A stretch of 64,000 nucleotides of DNA from CAWJFJ01 sp963800065. Lineage in GTDB: Bacteria; Actinomycetota; Acidimicrobiia; Acidimicrobiales; UBA8190. Numbering within the stretch: the stretch's first letter is position 1; every line of letters starts with the position of its first letter. Location of the stretch: contig CAWCZO010000007.1 in NCBI GenBank assembly GCA_963800065.1, positions 62,001 to 126,000 of the forward strand, read 5' to 3'. Below the pieces are notes generated by a model. The model did not search any database, had not been told where the DNA came from, and saw only the letters and a program-made list of their open reading frames with translations. Position numbers and translations under genes: made by a program. Shown piece after piece: positions 1 through 8,602 of this stretch.

Positions 1-1357
1 AGCAGGGTCTCGGATCGAAGGAGGGGAGCGTCGACTGCGCCGTCGACACCGTGTGGGCGCCTCCGGTGGCGTGACCGGATGACGGACCTCCGGTGGACGG
101 AGCCGCGTTCGACGACGAGTTGGCGGCGGACGCCGCCGACGGTTCGGCGATGGGCGAACCGTAAGCGTCGAGCGGTGGGGTGGTCACCGTGCCGGGGGCC
201 TTCCCCAGGAACTGGGTGATGACGGACTGGGCCTGGGATGCCTCGACGATCTCGGCGCTGCCGGCCGCCGAGCCGGCGCCGACGGTGGGGACGGTGGCGG
301 TCCGCAGGTTCGATCCCGAGAAGCCGTGGTACTTCACGGCCAGGGAGAGCAGTTGGGAGGACGAGAGCCCGCCGATCCTCACGTCGTGGACGACCGAGCC
401 GATGAAGGCGTTCAGAGTGAGCGGGTTGTAGGTGGACTCGGCCTTGTCCAGGAGAGCCTCGATGACGACGTTCTGGCGCTGGATCCGCCCGAGGTCGCCG
501 GTGGGGTCCGGTTCCCACACCCCGGGGCTGACCTCGTACTGGTAGAAGCGCGAGCGGGACAGGGCCAGGGTCTCGCCGCCGTTCAACGTCTGGCACCCCG
601 TCCGGGTGATCGAGAGGCCCGAATTGTTGTTGCCGTCGTCGTCGTCGCGGGCCGGATAGGGGAAGTTGAGGTTTATGCCGCCGACGGTCTGGACGGCGTT
701 GATGAGGCCGTTGAAGTTGATGAGAACCCACGACTGGATGGGGATGCCGAAGGAGTTCTGGACGGTCTGGACGAGCGAGTCGACGCTGTCGTTGAGTGCG
801 GCGTTGATCTTCTGGTCACGGGTTCCGAGCTGACTCAACCACGAGGCGTCCAGGCCCGACAGCTGGACGTAGGTGTCACGGGGGACGGACAGGAGGCTGG
901 CCGTGCCCGTGGCCGGGTCGACGTGGGCGATCTTGATGGTGTCACTGTGGGCGCCGCCGGCTTGGGAGGTCGTTCCGAAGTGGGCGTTCTCGGCCGGCGT
1001 GTTGTCGGCCCGGGAGTCGTCCCCGATGATGAGGATGTTGAAAGGCTGACCGGAGATGACGGCGGCGCAACTGGGGCACTTCGACGTCTTGATCTGTCCC
1101 AACCGGTACCGGAGGTAACCGTAGGACCCGCCGAGCACCACCAGGAGAACGGCCACCACCATGACCGCCGTCCGCATGAGCCGCGCCCGGCGGTTGAGCC
1201 GGCGCTTCGGTGCCTTTCTCGGCGGCGACGGCGCCACAGGTGTGCTCCGGGCCGCCATGGCCGGGGTGGCGGGCATGATGTGCCGCGGCGCCGCGTGTCG
1301 TGGCGCGCCGGAGCCGGGACGACGTCTGGGGATAGGCCGGTCGATATCGCTGGCCAC
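1..1357 (-). CDS. LytR-CpsA-Psr (LCP) family cell-wall ligase, 3' end beyond window
   Basis: Likely transfers undecaprenyl-linked glycopolymers onto peptidoglycan at the outer face of the membrane, as LCP proteins do. Read on the minus strand, the protein has a basic Pro/Arg-rich cytoplasmic head, one membrane segment at about residues 62-82, then the LCP core. Core motifs seen are 'GDDSRADN', 'HSDTIKIAHVDPATG', 'LLSVPRDTYV' and 'LNGGETLALSRSRF', which carry the conserved Asp and Arg residues that bind the lipid pyrophosphate. A Ser/Ala/Pro-rich tail follows and the frame is still open at base 1. The GTG start is chosen because a TACCGT hexamer lies 6 nt upstream (leaderless pattern); an in-frame ATG at 1276 is an alternative. 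No neighbour on this strand informs its target polymer. Confidence 0.88.
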   Translation of the reverse strand, partial: MASDIDRPIPRRRPGSGAPRHAAPRHIMPATPAMAARSTPVAPSPPRKAPKRRLNRRARLMRTAVMVVAVLLVVLGGSYGYLRYRLGQIKTSKCPSCAAVISGQPFNILIIGDDSRADNTPAENAHFGTTSQAGGAHSDTIKIAHVDPATGTASLLSVPRDTYVQLSGLDASWLSQLGTRDQKINAALNDSVDSLVQTVQNSFGIPIQSWVLINFNGLINAVQTVGGINLNFPYPARDDDDGNNNSGLSITRTGCQTLNGGETLALSRSRFYQYEVSPGVWEPDPTGDLGRIQRQNVVIEALLDKAESTYNPLTLNAFIGSVVHDVRIGGLSSSQLLSLAVKYHGFSGSNLRTATVPTVGAGSAAGSAEIVEASQAQSVITQFLGKAPGTVTTPPLDAYGSPIAEPSAASAANSSSNAAPSTGGPSSGHATGGAHTVSTAQSTLPSFDPRPC

Positions 1358-1363
1358 GCAGTG

Positions 1364-1369
1364 ACGGTA
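1364..1369 (-). promoter_or_regulatory. candidate -10 (TACCGT) of the LCP gene
   Basis: TACCGT on the minus strand ends 6 nt before the GTG start, with no Shine-Dalgarno between. This is the same arrangement as at many other genes in the window and suggests a leaderless mRNA. Confidence 0.5.
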
Positions 1370-1517
1370 CCGCAATGCCTCACTGCGTTGGGTTCACCCC
1401 ACCCACCCGGGGTCGCCGACAGCCCTCGAAGGCCGGCATCGTCCAGTCCGGCTCCTTTAACACTTCGTCTCGTGACAACGTGCTTGGCCCACCCTGCGTG
1501 AGGAGAGGGTGGCGCCG

Positions 1518-2783
1518 GTGGCAGCGGACCGAAAAATAAGGGTTGGCGGGGCCATCGGGAGGCCGCATGCCTTGGCTGTGAGTGGCGCCCTCCTGGTCGG
1601 GGTGGGGTTCTTGGCGGGCTGTGGAGGGTCCACCCGTTCGTCGGGGTCGGGACCGACGAGAGCGACGACGTCAGTTCCGCCGTCCACGACATCCTCGATC
1701 GCCGTCCCGACATCGACGGGGCCTCGGGTGCCTCCGGTACCGTCGGGATTCGTGCCGCGATCGTTCACGGCGATCAGCGCCACCCACTGGTGGCTGCTCG
1801 GCAGTGTGGCCTGCGGCTCCCGGGACTGCCCCACCATCATGACGACCACCGACGGCGGGGTCACCTTCCGGTCACTGCCGGCGCCCGGCGGCTCGTTCGG
1901 GCCGAGCCTGAGGTCGGGCCCGGCCGCCGCCGGCATCCGCTTCGCTGACGCCGAGGACGGTTGGGTGTTCGGTCCGGCCCTCTACGCCACCCACGACGGA
2001 GGGCACCATTGGGCGTCCATCCCGGTGCCCGGCCAGGTGCTGGACCTCGAACCCGGGCAGGGAGAGGTCTTCGCCGTCGTGGCGCCGACCTCTCCGGCTT
2101 GTGCCCGGAGCGGAACGTGCGCGAGCGGTGCGCCGGCACCACGGCTGTGGCGCGCACCGCCTGGGAGCGACGACTGGAGTCCTGATCGGGCAGCCGGCGA
2201 CGTGAGCGGGGGTCTGGCCGTCCACGGCGACTCGGTGTGGGTCATCGACTCGATGGCCACGGCGGACGGTTGGGCGTTGGGCACCGGCCTCGTCCATTCG
2301 ACGGACGGTGGAGACCACTTTGCCCTCGAGCCGGAGGAGATCACGGGTGTCGCCTGCTCGTACTCGCCGGCCAGCGACACGGTCGTCTGGGCCTATTGCA
2401 GCGGCGGCCACTTCATGTTCTCCTACGTCTCGACCGACACCGGCGCCCAGTTCGCGCCGGTCGGGCCGAGCGGGTCTCCGCCGACCCCTAATAACTATCC
2501 GAACGGTTCCACGCTCCAGGCGGCTTCGCCCACGACAGCGGTGGCGGTGAACGACCTTCCCGGCAGCGCTCTGATCCGCACCGTCGACTCGGGCGCCACG
2601 TGGAGGACCGTGGCGCTTCCGCCGAACCAGAGCGGGACGTGGTCGATCATCGGCTTCACGACACCCGGCGTGGGCTATGCGTTCTGGGAGCCCGGGCCGG
2701 CGACCGGTCTGAGAGGCACCACCCGACTGTGGCGGACAACGGATGGCGGCGCCACCTGGGCGCCGGTCATGGCGTTGTCCTGA
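1518..2783 (+). CDS. BNR/sialidase-repeat exported lipoprotein
   Basis: An exported lipoprotein of unknown role with a beta-propeller-like body. A short basic head and hydrophobic stretch lead to a lipobox (LAGC, Cys at about residue 37). Bacterial neuraminidase-type repeats follow: 'DGWVFGPALYATHDGGHHW', 'LVHSTDGGDHFA', 'IRTVDSGATWRTV' and 'LWRTTDGGATWAPV'. Such repeats usually form propellers in surface proteins (Ycf48-like and Vps10-like folds), with no enzymatic residues implied here. The start is taken at GTG 1518 because AGGAGAGG lies 9 nt upstream; GTG 1509 is also in frame but sits right against that motif. It is convergent with the large protease-like gene 30 bp downstream, so it is its own transcription unit. 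Confidence 0.75.
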   Translation: MAADRKIRVGGAIGRPHALAVSGALLVGVGFLAGCGGSTRSSGSGPTRATTSVPPSTTSSIAVPTSTGPRVPPVPSGFVPRSFTAISATHWWLLGSVACGSRDCPTIMTTTDGGVTFRSLPAPGGSFGPSLRSGPAAAGIRFADAEDGWVFGPALYATHDGGHHWASIPVPGQVLDLEPGQGEVFAVVAPTSPACARSGTCASGAPAPRLWRAPPGSDDWSPDRAAGDVSGGLAVHGDSVWVIDSMATADGWALGTGLVHSTDGGDHFALEPEEITGVACSYSPASDTVVWAYCSGGHFMFSYVSTDTGAQFAPVGPSGSPPTPNNYPNGSTLQAASPTTAVAVNDLPGSALIRTVDSGATWRTVALPPNQSGTWSIIGFTTPGVGYAFWEPGPATGLRGTTRLWRTTDGGATWAPVMALS

Positions 2784-2814
2784 CCGCGAGACAGGCCGCC
2801 GTCCGGGACGATCG

Positions 2815-5800
2815 TCAGCCTGTGCACGCCGATGTCGAAGAGGTGGTCTTCCCCGTGTAGTCATTGGTGTTCCGGAGGTTCTGGTGGACCTGCGGCCACG
2901 TCCCTCGGGGCCCGCACGCCGGGGCACCGGTCCGCCAGATGAAGAGCTCCCCCTCGCGCGTCCCCGTCACCAGCACCTGCTGCCGCATCGACCCGAGGGT
3001 GCCGAACACCGCTCCACCGGTGACCCATCCACCGGTCAGCTTGGGGAAGCCCGGGGCCTCGTGCCCCTCGGCGTCGAAGGCCCGCAGATCTGAGTCCGAG
3101 CTCGCCTCCACGGCGTAGGCCTGTCCTTTGCTTCCCGTCAGGTCGGCCACGATCGGTTGGTCGAAGAACTGGAGGCTGTCCATCACCTGGGGGAACCCCG
3201 GCAGAAACGACCCGGTGGTGGCGTCCCAGGCGTCGAGCTGGCTGTCGTGCGGGGTCTGGTCGGCGGGCTCGGAGACGTCGAGCAGCTCCCCGGCGCTCTC
3301 GGCCGAACTGATCACGTCGAGAGGTCCGTGGCCTACTGATGCCGCGCCGAGGGGGGCGATGATCGGCATCCCGAGAGCGGGAACGCTGGTGGCGACGATC
3401 CCCGTCGAATTCGACCGGGACCCCGACGGCCCCGACGCCAACACGTCGGGCTGTCCGTCCGTCGTCCCGAGGGCGTCGCTCCCGTCCGCCCGCAGCAGGT
3501 ACACCGGACCGGCGTCGCTCTCCACGGCGATCGTGGTCGTACTACCGGGACCGGTGGCAACGGCCGGGCCGTTGCTGGCTCCGTCACCGATGTCGGGGAG
3601 GAGGTCCGGATCGAGATCGGCGATGGCCACGGGCCAACCGGGGAGAAAGGCCCCGGCGTTCGGATAGCCCGGCGGATCGGGCGTGCCGGCGGCGGCGTGG
3701 TGCAACGACCCGTCGGGCCAGATGGCGTAGACCCGACTGTTGGCGGCATCGGAGAGTTTCCCGAAGGCCGAGAAGAGCGCCCCCAGGTACCCGAGCGATG
3801 CGTTCGGTTCTCCGGTGTACTGCTCGTTGGAGGTGACCACCACGTCGGGTGGTCCGCCCGGAACGAGTTGGGCGAGGGCGGGCGTGTCGACGAGCTTGGT
3901 CCCGGTGTCCCCGCCTGCGCCGGGAAGGAACGTCACCCCGCCGTCGGACGGATCGACCGACTGGACCTCTCTCGGATCCACCACCTCCACCGGCCAGCCC
4001 GGTGCCGGCTTGCCTTCAGGCGTCCAGGCGTACACGTGGCGGTCCATGGCGGCGGCGACCACATCGAGCGTCCCGTTACCCTGCAGATCCCCGAGAACCG
4101 GCGCCCCCAGGATCCCCCGGAGGACCTCGTTGTCCGTGTTGGTCACCCGTGGGGCGGAGAAGGCCGCGTCGGTGCGCGCGGGCCAGCCCGGCAGGAGCTT
4201 CCCCCCGGCGCTCCAGGCCCAGACCCGTCCCGAGAGATCGGTGACGACCACGTCGAGCGCATGCCCCGAGGCGTCGGCCAGGTCCCCCACGGCCACGCCA
4301 CCCACGATCTCCCCCCGGGGTATGACTCGCACCGTCTTCGATCTGTAGGCCGCCTCGCCGGGGTGGTAGCCCGTGTCGGGGGCGGTGTGGACGGGCCAGC
4401 CCGGCAGGTCCTTCCCGTCGGCGCCATAGGCGTGCACCGTTCCGTCGGCCGTGGCCACCAGGAGGGCGTCGGTCCCGCCGGGCCCTATGGGGGCGAGCAC
4501 CGGGGGGGCCACGATCGAGCTGGAGAAATGCGTGGGAGCCCCGTGCACGAGGCTGGGGTCCTGGTGCAGGAACTCGGTGCGCCGGGCCATGCCGACCATC
4601 CCGGCCGCGTCCTGGACCACCACCCGGATGGTGAACATGTACCGGTCGGGGACGGGTTGCCCGTTGGTCGCCGCCGGTGACCCGTCCAGCTTCACCGACG
4701 CCGGGAAGAGGGCGGCCACGCGCGCCAGGGGGATCTTGGCCAGTACTCCGGAGCGCACGCCGCGCCCGGTGCCTTCCGCCGCCACCCGCCACGCTGACTG
4801 GACCGGAGATTCGCCGGGAGCCACCTGGACCTCGTAGCGCCAGGAGGGGCTCCGGGTCGTCCCTATGACACCGGCCACCGTCACCTCCTGGGCCGGGGAG
4901 AGCACCTGGTACCAGGGCAACCCGTCGATCTCGGCCTGCGGGGGGATGCGCCCCGAGGAGATCCATCGCACCAGGCGGGCGGCGTCGATCCTTCCGTACC
5001 CGGACGTCGGGTCGAAGCCCGGTCCGGTGGGATCGCGCCGGGTGGTGACGAGTGGGAGCCCCGTCGTGACTTTGGTGTTGTGCGGCGGGCCGTTCGGTGG
5101 CGCCGCCGTGGCGAAGTCGATATCGTCCGCCGACATGGTCACCAGTTGGGTGATCTCGTTGACCGAGAGTGCCACCGGAGCCCCCGAGACGGTGTGGAGT
5201 CCGGGGTAAGGGGCGATGACATGGTGGGCCATGGCCACGGCCGCCGCCGATTCGGCCAGACCGACGATCCCGCCCGTCTTCCCGGTCGCCTCCGAGGAGC
5301 AGGAGGTGCTCTCGACGCTCACCGAGATGTTGGCCCCGACGTTCGTGCACCCGTTCAGGTACAGGTAACTGGGCGGAGTGAAGCTGGCGTCGTGGGTGAC
5401 GCTGTTCACGACGATGGTGTTCTCGAGGACGGCCGGCAGGTTGTGGTGCTCGGACTCCTCGTCCGCCGCGCTGGCCACCACCGGAACGCCATGGTCCTCG
5501 GCGTAGTTGATCGCCTCCGTGTCGGTCTCGGTGACGTCGTAGGTACCGAGCGCCTCCTGGATCACCGTGGCCCCGGAGTCGACAGCGAAGAGTGCCCCCT
5601 CGGCGAATGCATTTCCCGAGGTGATGAAGGAGTCGCCCACCTTGATGGGCAGGACCATGCAGTCCGGGCAGGTGCCGACCTCCTGGTCGACGGTGGAGGC
5701 CGCCCCGACGGCATCCTCGGCGGTGCCGGTGCCGTGGTCGTAGTGCACGGCGTCGTACGGGTCGTTGTCGTCATCGACGAAGTTCCACCCGGCGATGGCG

Positions 5801-6681
5801 TCGGTGAATCCCGCCGGGCCCGAGCGCGCCGCGTAGTACCTGCTGCCGGGGGTCCCGAAAGCGGCGATCAGGTCGGCGGGAGAGATGCCGGTGTACCCGT
5901 ACCCGTCCCCGTTCTGCGGAGAGGCGCAGAAGTAGGGCTTGGCGATACGGGGATCGTTGGCGTACTGAGCCACATTGAAGATCCCGCTGCCGTTGAGGTC
6001 ATAGGGGTCGTTGTCGGCGAAATGCCGGCCGCCCGCTTCGAGCTGACTCTTCGTCATCCCTTGGGCGTTCTCGGGTGGGGGCAGCGCGTCGCGGTTCAGG
6101 AAGATCTTGTCGACGAGCGCCGGGTCGCACCACTCGATGCCCGAGTCTGTCACGGCGATCACCGTGGAGGGCCGGCCGGCCGTGGTCTTCCAGGCGGTGT
6201 CGACGCTGTTGCCCTCCACCCCGCAGAGCTCCTGGGGGTTGTCGGCCAGCACCGGATCGCTCGAACGGGCGCTGGTGAGCTTCACGTCCCCCCCGCCCTG
6301 GCTCCAGTTGGCCGGGCGTTCAGGGATCGGCGTCGCCGGCGTGTGCGGATCAGCGACCCACGAGGCGACCGCCGTGCCGGTCGGGACCGGAGGCCACGGG
6401 AACTGCCCCGTTTGCGTGGCCGTGCCCGAACCGGTGTTGGGGTCGGCGGTGGGAGCCGGGCATGACGACGGTCGGGTGTCCACCACCGCCGATGGCGTGG
6501 GCAACGTCGCCCGGCGCAGAACGGCGGCCAGTGGGGAGGAGGAGGTCGAGGAGGTACCGCAGGCGGCCAGGAGTGAGGCGCCCAGGAGGACGGACGCGGC
6601 GACCGGTATGCCCCGCCCACGAGCAGGCCGGCGTCCGTCCCGACCAGGCTCTCCACCGCCAATCGTTCGGCGTCCCGGCAC
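2815..6681 (-). CDS. Large subtilisin-like (S8) lipoprotein with a C-terminal propeller
   Basis: A 1288-residue exported lipoprotein (lipobox LLAAC, Cys41). Residues about 160-500 look like a peptidase S8 domain: 'VTDSG' (Asp179), 'HGTGTAEDAVG' (His316) and 'GLAESAAAVA' (Ser478 as the likely nucleophile). The usual oxyanion-hole Asn motif (AAGN) reads 'SAADEESEHHN' instead, so activity is uncertain. From about residue 740 onward there are repeated 'LPGWPV', 'APGWPV' and 'LPGFP' blocks with 'DGTVHAYGADGK'-type strands, typical of FG-GAP/PQQ-like propellers. The GTG start has a TACGTT hexamer 6 nt upstream (leaderless pattern). Likely a surface protease or a protease-derived binding protein; no partner gene is visible. 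Confidence 0.78.
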   Translation of the reverse strand: MPGRRTIGGGEPGRDGRRPARGRGIPVAASVLLGASLLAACGTSSTSSSPLAAVLRRATLPTPSAVVDTRPSSCPAPTADPNTGSGTATQTGQFPWPPVPTGTAVASWVADPHTPATPIPERPANWSQGGGDVKLTSARSSDPVLADNPQELCGVEGNSVDTAWKTTAGRPSTVIAVTDSGIEWCDPALVDKIFLNRDALPPPENAQGMTKSQLEAGGRHFADNDPYDLNGSGIFNVAQYANDPRIAKPYFCASPQNGDGYGYTGISPADLIAAFGTPGSRYYAARSGPAGFTDAIAGWNFVDDDNDPYDAVHYDHGTGTAEDAVGAASTVDQEVGTCPDCMVLPIKVGDSFITSGNAFAEGALFAVDSGATVIQEALGTYDVTETDTEAINYAEDHGVPVVASAADEESEHHNLPAVLENTIVVNSVTHDASFTPPSYLYLNGCTNVGANISVSVESTSCSSEATGKTGGIVGLAESAAAVAMAHHVIAPYPGLHTVSGAPVALSVNEITQLVTMSADDIDFATAAPPNGPPHNTKVTTGLPLVTTRRDPTGPGFDPTSGYGRIDAARLVRWISSGRIPPQAEIDGLPWYQVLSPAQEVTVAGVIGTTRSPSWRYEVQVAPGESPVQSAWRVAAEGTGRGVRSGVLAKIPLARVAALFPASVKLDGSPAATNGQPVPDRYMFTIRVVVQDAAGMVGMARRTEFLHQDPSLVHGAPTHFSSSIVAPPVLAPIGPGGTDALLVATADGTVHAYGADGKDLPGWPVHTAPDTGYHPGEAAYRSKTVRVIPRGEIVGGVAVGDLADASGHALDVVVTDLSGRVWAWSAGGKLLPGWPARTDAAFSAPRVTNTDNEVLRGILGAPVLGDLQGNGTLDVVAAAMDRHVYAWTPEGKPAPGWPVEVVDPREVQSVDPSDGGVTFLPGAGGDTGTKLVDTPALAQLVPGGPPDVVVTSNEQYTGEPNASLGYLGALFSAFGKLSDAANSRVYAIWPDGSLHHAAAGTPDPPGYPNAGAFLPGWPVAIADLDPDLLPDIGDGASNGPAVATGPGSTTTIAVESDAGPVYLLRADGSDALGTTDGQPDVLASGPSGSRSNSTGIVATSVPALGMPIIAPLGAASVGHGPLDVISSAESAGELLDVSEPADQTPHDSQLDAWDATTGSFLPGFPQVMDSLQFFDQPIVADLTGSKGQAYAVEASSDSDLRAFDAEGHEAPGFPKLTGGWVTGGAVFGTLGSMRQQVLVTGTREGELFIWRTGAPACGPRGTWPQVHQNLRNTNDYTGKTTSSTSACTG

Positions 6682-6687
6682 CAGCCC

Positions 6688-6693
6688 AACGTA
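6688..6693 (-). promoter_or_regulatory. candidate -10 (TACGTT) of the S8-like gene
   Basis: TACGTT on the minus strand, 6 nt before the GTG start at 6681, with no Shine-Dalgarno. Confidence 0.4.
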
Positions 6694-6811
6694 GCTGGTT
6701 GGCCGGTGCTGTCACCGTTGTTCGATGAGCTCCTCTTCGAGCTCCCGACGAACGATCGACGTCATGAGACGGCGCCCGGCGCCACTCTTTGGCCTTGAGC
6801 TTTCGGCGCGT

Positions 6812-7204
6812 TCACCCGTGGTCCTCGGACATCGAACACAGGGGACAGCCGCCGAGGACGTCACTGCAGGACCGGACGTCTGCGTGCCTGGCCAGCCACC
6901 GGTCCCGGGATGGGTTCGTCTCGCAGCCCGGCACCGAGCACTCGAGGCTGAGGTCGGCGTGGACGATGGCGACGCCGGGACACAACGAGTCGGGGCCGGC
7001 GGCATCGGAAGGCGGTCGCAACTCCGTGTCGTCGACGCTCGCCCCATGGCACACGGCGCAACGGGTACCGAGGACCGTCCGGCAGTTGACCACGTACCGG
7101 TGCCGTCTCACGGCTTCCATCAGGGTGCCGTGATCGAGGCATCCGGGCATGGAACAGGATCCGGTCCCGTCCGCATGGATGAGAAGGGGCTGGGTACAAC
7201 TCAT
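6812..7204 (-). CDS. Small protein with a duplicated Cys/His (zinc-binding-like) motif
   Basis: 130 residues, no recognised family. It contains two copies of a pattern: 'HADGTGSCSMPGC' leading to C-x4-C-x12-H-x5-C-x7-C-x2-C, and 'HADLSLECSVPGC' leading to C-x4-C-x12-H-x5-C-x6-C-x2-C, joined by a linker of about 30 residues. The spacing suggests that each copy binds a metal, most likely zinc. There is no signal peptide or membrane segment, so it is probably cytoplasmic. The ATG start has AGGAA about 10 nt upstream. It is transcribed divergently from a TetR-type regulator, and a 17-bp palindrome lies between them, so it may be the regulator's target. Function unknown. Confidence 0.7.
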   Translation of the reverse strand: MSCTQPLLIHADGTGSCSMPGCLDHGTLMEAVRRHRYVVNCRTVLGTRCAVCHGASVDDTELRPPSDAAGPDSLCPGVAIVHADLSLECSVPGCETNPSRDRWLARHADVRSCSDVLGGCPLCSMSEDHG

Positions 7205-7273
7205 CTAATCCGGTTCCTGACGACGGGGGGAAGGGGACAGGTGCCGGCGCCGGTGGGCTGCCGGACTCGGGAG

Positions 7274-7290
7274 AGTGCCATAGTGGCACT
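7274..7290. promoter_or_regulatory. palindromic TetR-type operator candidate
   Basis: A perfect inverted repeat, AGTGCCA-TAG-TGGCACT (7-bp arms, 3-nt spacer). Two further direct half-sites, AGTGTCA, lie at 7295-7301 and 7316-7322. The cluster sits between the divergent Cys/His protein and the TetR-family gene, where an autoregulatory operator is expected. Confidence 0.6.
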
Positions 7291-7364
7291 TCCTAGTGTC
7301 ACATAGGCGAGGTAGAGTGTCAAGCCAGGGGATAGTGACCGGCCGGTAGGGGGCGTGACAGCCA

Positions 7365-8006
7365 ATGACCAGGGAGAACGCCAGCGATGCACCACCGCCC
7401 GGGGACCGGCCGACGCTGGGGGAGGAGACCCGGGCCGTAACCCAGGCGCGCATCGTCCGGGGCGCCACGGTCGCTCTGGCGGTGAGCGGCTTTGACGCCA
7501 CCGTCGATGACATCGCCGCCGCCGCCGGTGTGAGCCGACGGACCGTGTTCCGTCACTTCGCCACGCACGACGAGGTGCTGGGTGCGGCGATGTCGGAGAT
7601 GCTCGCCAGCTACGACCGCCTGATGCCGGGGCCACCCGCTCCCGGGACGGACCTCGAGACGTGGTTGACAGAGACGGCCGTGACCGTGCACGAGCTCAAC
7701 GCTCGTCTGATGGGGAGGGCGTTCTGGGATATGCACGTGGAACGTCCCGGGATCTCGCCAGCGGAGCGGGACCGCCGGCGGATCGGGTACGCCGTCCAGC
7801 TCGCCCGCCATGCCTGGCGGATCGGGAACGGGAGCGGGCAGCCGCCGCCGTGGGTGGTCGATGCCTTTGCCCTGCAGCTCTCCGGCTTCGCCACCAACTG
7901 CCTTGTCGGCTACAGCGCCGAGAAGGCCGGGCGGGTGAGTGCGCGTGTCCTGAAAGCGGTGCTGGCGGCGGCGCTGGCCGAGGAGCACGGACGCGCCGCC
8001 AACTGA
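7365..8006 (+). CDS. TetR/AcrR family transcriptional regulator
   Basis: A ligand-responsive DNA-binding repressor by family. The N-terminal helix-turn-helix is clear at about residues 25-70: 'IVRGATVALAVSGFDATVDD', then 'IAAAAGVSRRTVFRHFATHDE', a typical TetR recognition helix. The remaining helical region (about residues 75-213) is the variable ligand and dimer domain and gives no substrate clue. The length of 213 residues is normal. GTAGGGGGC lies upstream of the ATG as a loose ribosome binding site. Palindromic and repeated AGTGnCA half-sites lie upstream, so autoregulation and control of the divergent Cys/His protein are likely. Confidence 0.9.
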   Translation: MTRENASDAPPPGDRPTLGEETRAVTQARIVRGATVALAVSGFDATVDDIAAAAGVSRRTVFRHFATHDEVLGAAMSEMLASYDRLMPGPPAPGTDLETWLTETAVTVHELNARLMGRAFWDMHVERPGISPAERDRRRIGYAVQLARHAWRIGNGSGQPPPWVVDAFALQLSGFATNCLVGYSAEKAGRVSARVLKAVLAAALAEEHGRAAN

Positions 8007-8028
8007 CCCGTCATCGGTGGTGCGCCGG

Positions 8029-8475
8029 TTACTGCTGGTCCGACCAATCCATAAGGAGCCAATGGACCTGGGGAGGCAGAGAGAGCCCCAGCTGGGCCAG
8101 CCATCCGAAGAGGTCCCAGTAGTCCCGGTGCACCTTCAGCTTGTCCCCTTCGGTACTCCCCACCGACGCGCCGCGAATCGTCCATGACCGTCCCGAGGGG
8201 GGCAGTCCCTGGGCGATGGGACCATCGTTGGTTCCGACCATCTCCCATTCGAAGGCGTAGCTGTTGCCGTCGCGTTGGGTCGACGCCAGTTTGACCGATA
8301 GGTCGGAGGAGTTCTGGTGGCCCAGCGAGACGTGCTCGGCGATGGTTGCCGGGGTGAGAACGCGTCCCCAGGGGACGTCCACATAGACGGCATCGTCCGC
8401 CATCCGCTTGGCCAGGATCGACCCGTGGTCGTCGTTCCAGGCGTGGAGCCAGTCATCGAACAGGTCAGTGGCCAA
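8029..8475 (-). CDS. SnoaL-like/NTF2-fold protein
   Basis: 148 residues with the pattern of the SnoaL/NTF2-like superfamily, small alpha+beta barrels that act as cyclases, isomerases or binding proteins. The N-terminal helices 'LFDDWLHAWNDDHGSILAKR' are followed by 'MADDAVYVDVPWGRVLTPATI', 'YAFEWEMVGTNDGP' and 'IRGASVGSTEGDKLKVHRDY', the usual order of strands ending in a conserved D/Y. The start is TTG, supported by GGAGGTG about 7 nt upstream. It faces away from the PQQ-repeat gene over a 127-bp divergent gap. The substrate cannot be told from sequence. Confidence 0.7.
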   Translation of the reverse strand: MATDLFDDWLHAWNDDHGSILAKRMADDAVYVDVPWGRVLTPATIAEHVSLGHQNSSDLSVKLASTQRDGNSYAFEWEMVGTNDGPIAQGLPPSGRSWTIRGASVGSTEGDKLKVHRDYWDLFGWLAQLGLSLPPQVHWLLMDWSDQQ

Positions 8476-8589
8476 AGCCCCACCTCCGGTGCCCCCTGAT
8501 CAGAGGAACGATACCGGTCCTGCCCACGTCGGGGTCGTGGCGCCGCCGGAATACGCTCGACTCGCCGACCGACAGACGGATCGGCGCAC

Positions 8590-8595
8590 TACCGT
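8590..8595 (+). promoter_or_regulatory. candidate -10 (TACCGT) of the PQQ/repeat protein gene
   Basis: TACCGT ends 7 nt before GTG 8603; there is no Shine-Dalgarno. This decides the start codon of the following gene. Confidence 0.5.
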
Positions 8596-8602
8596 GGCCT
8601 GC

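Noticed and set aside
326..1713. Open frames of 391 and 292 codons overlapping the LCP gene
   Set aside because: The LCP reading on the minus strand shows all family motifs; these are its shadows.
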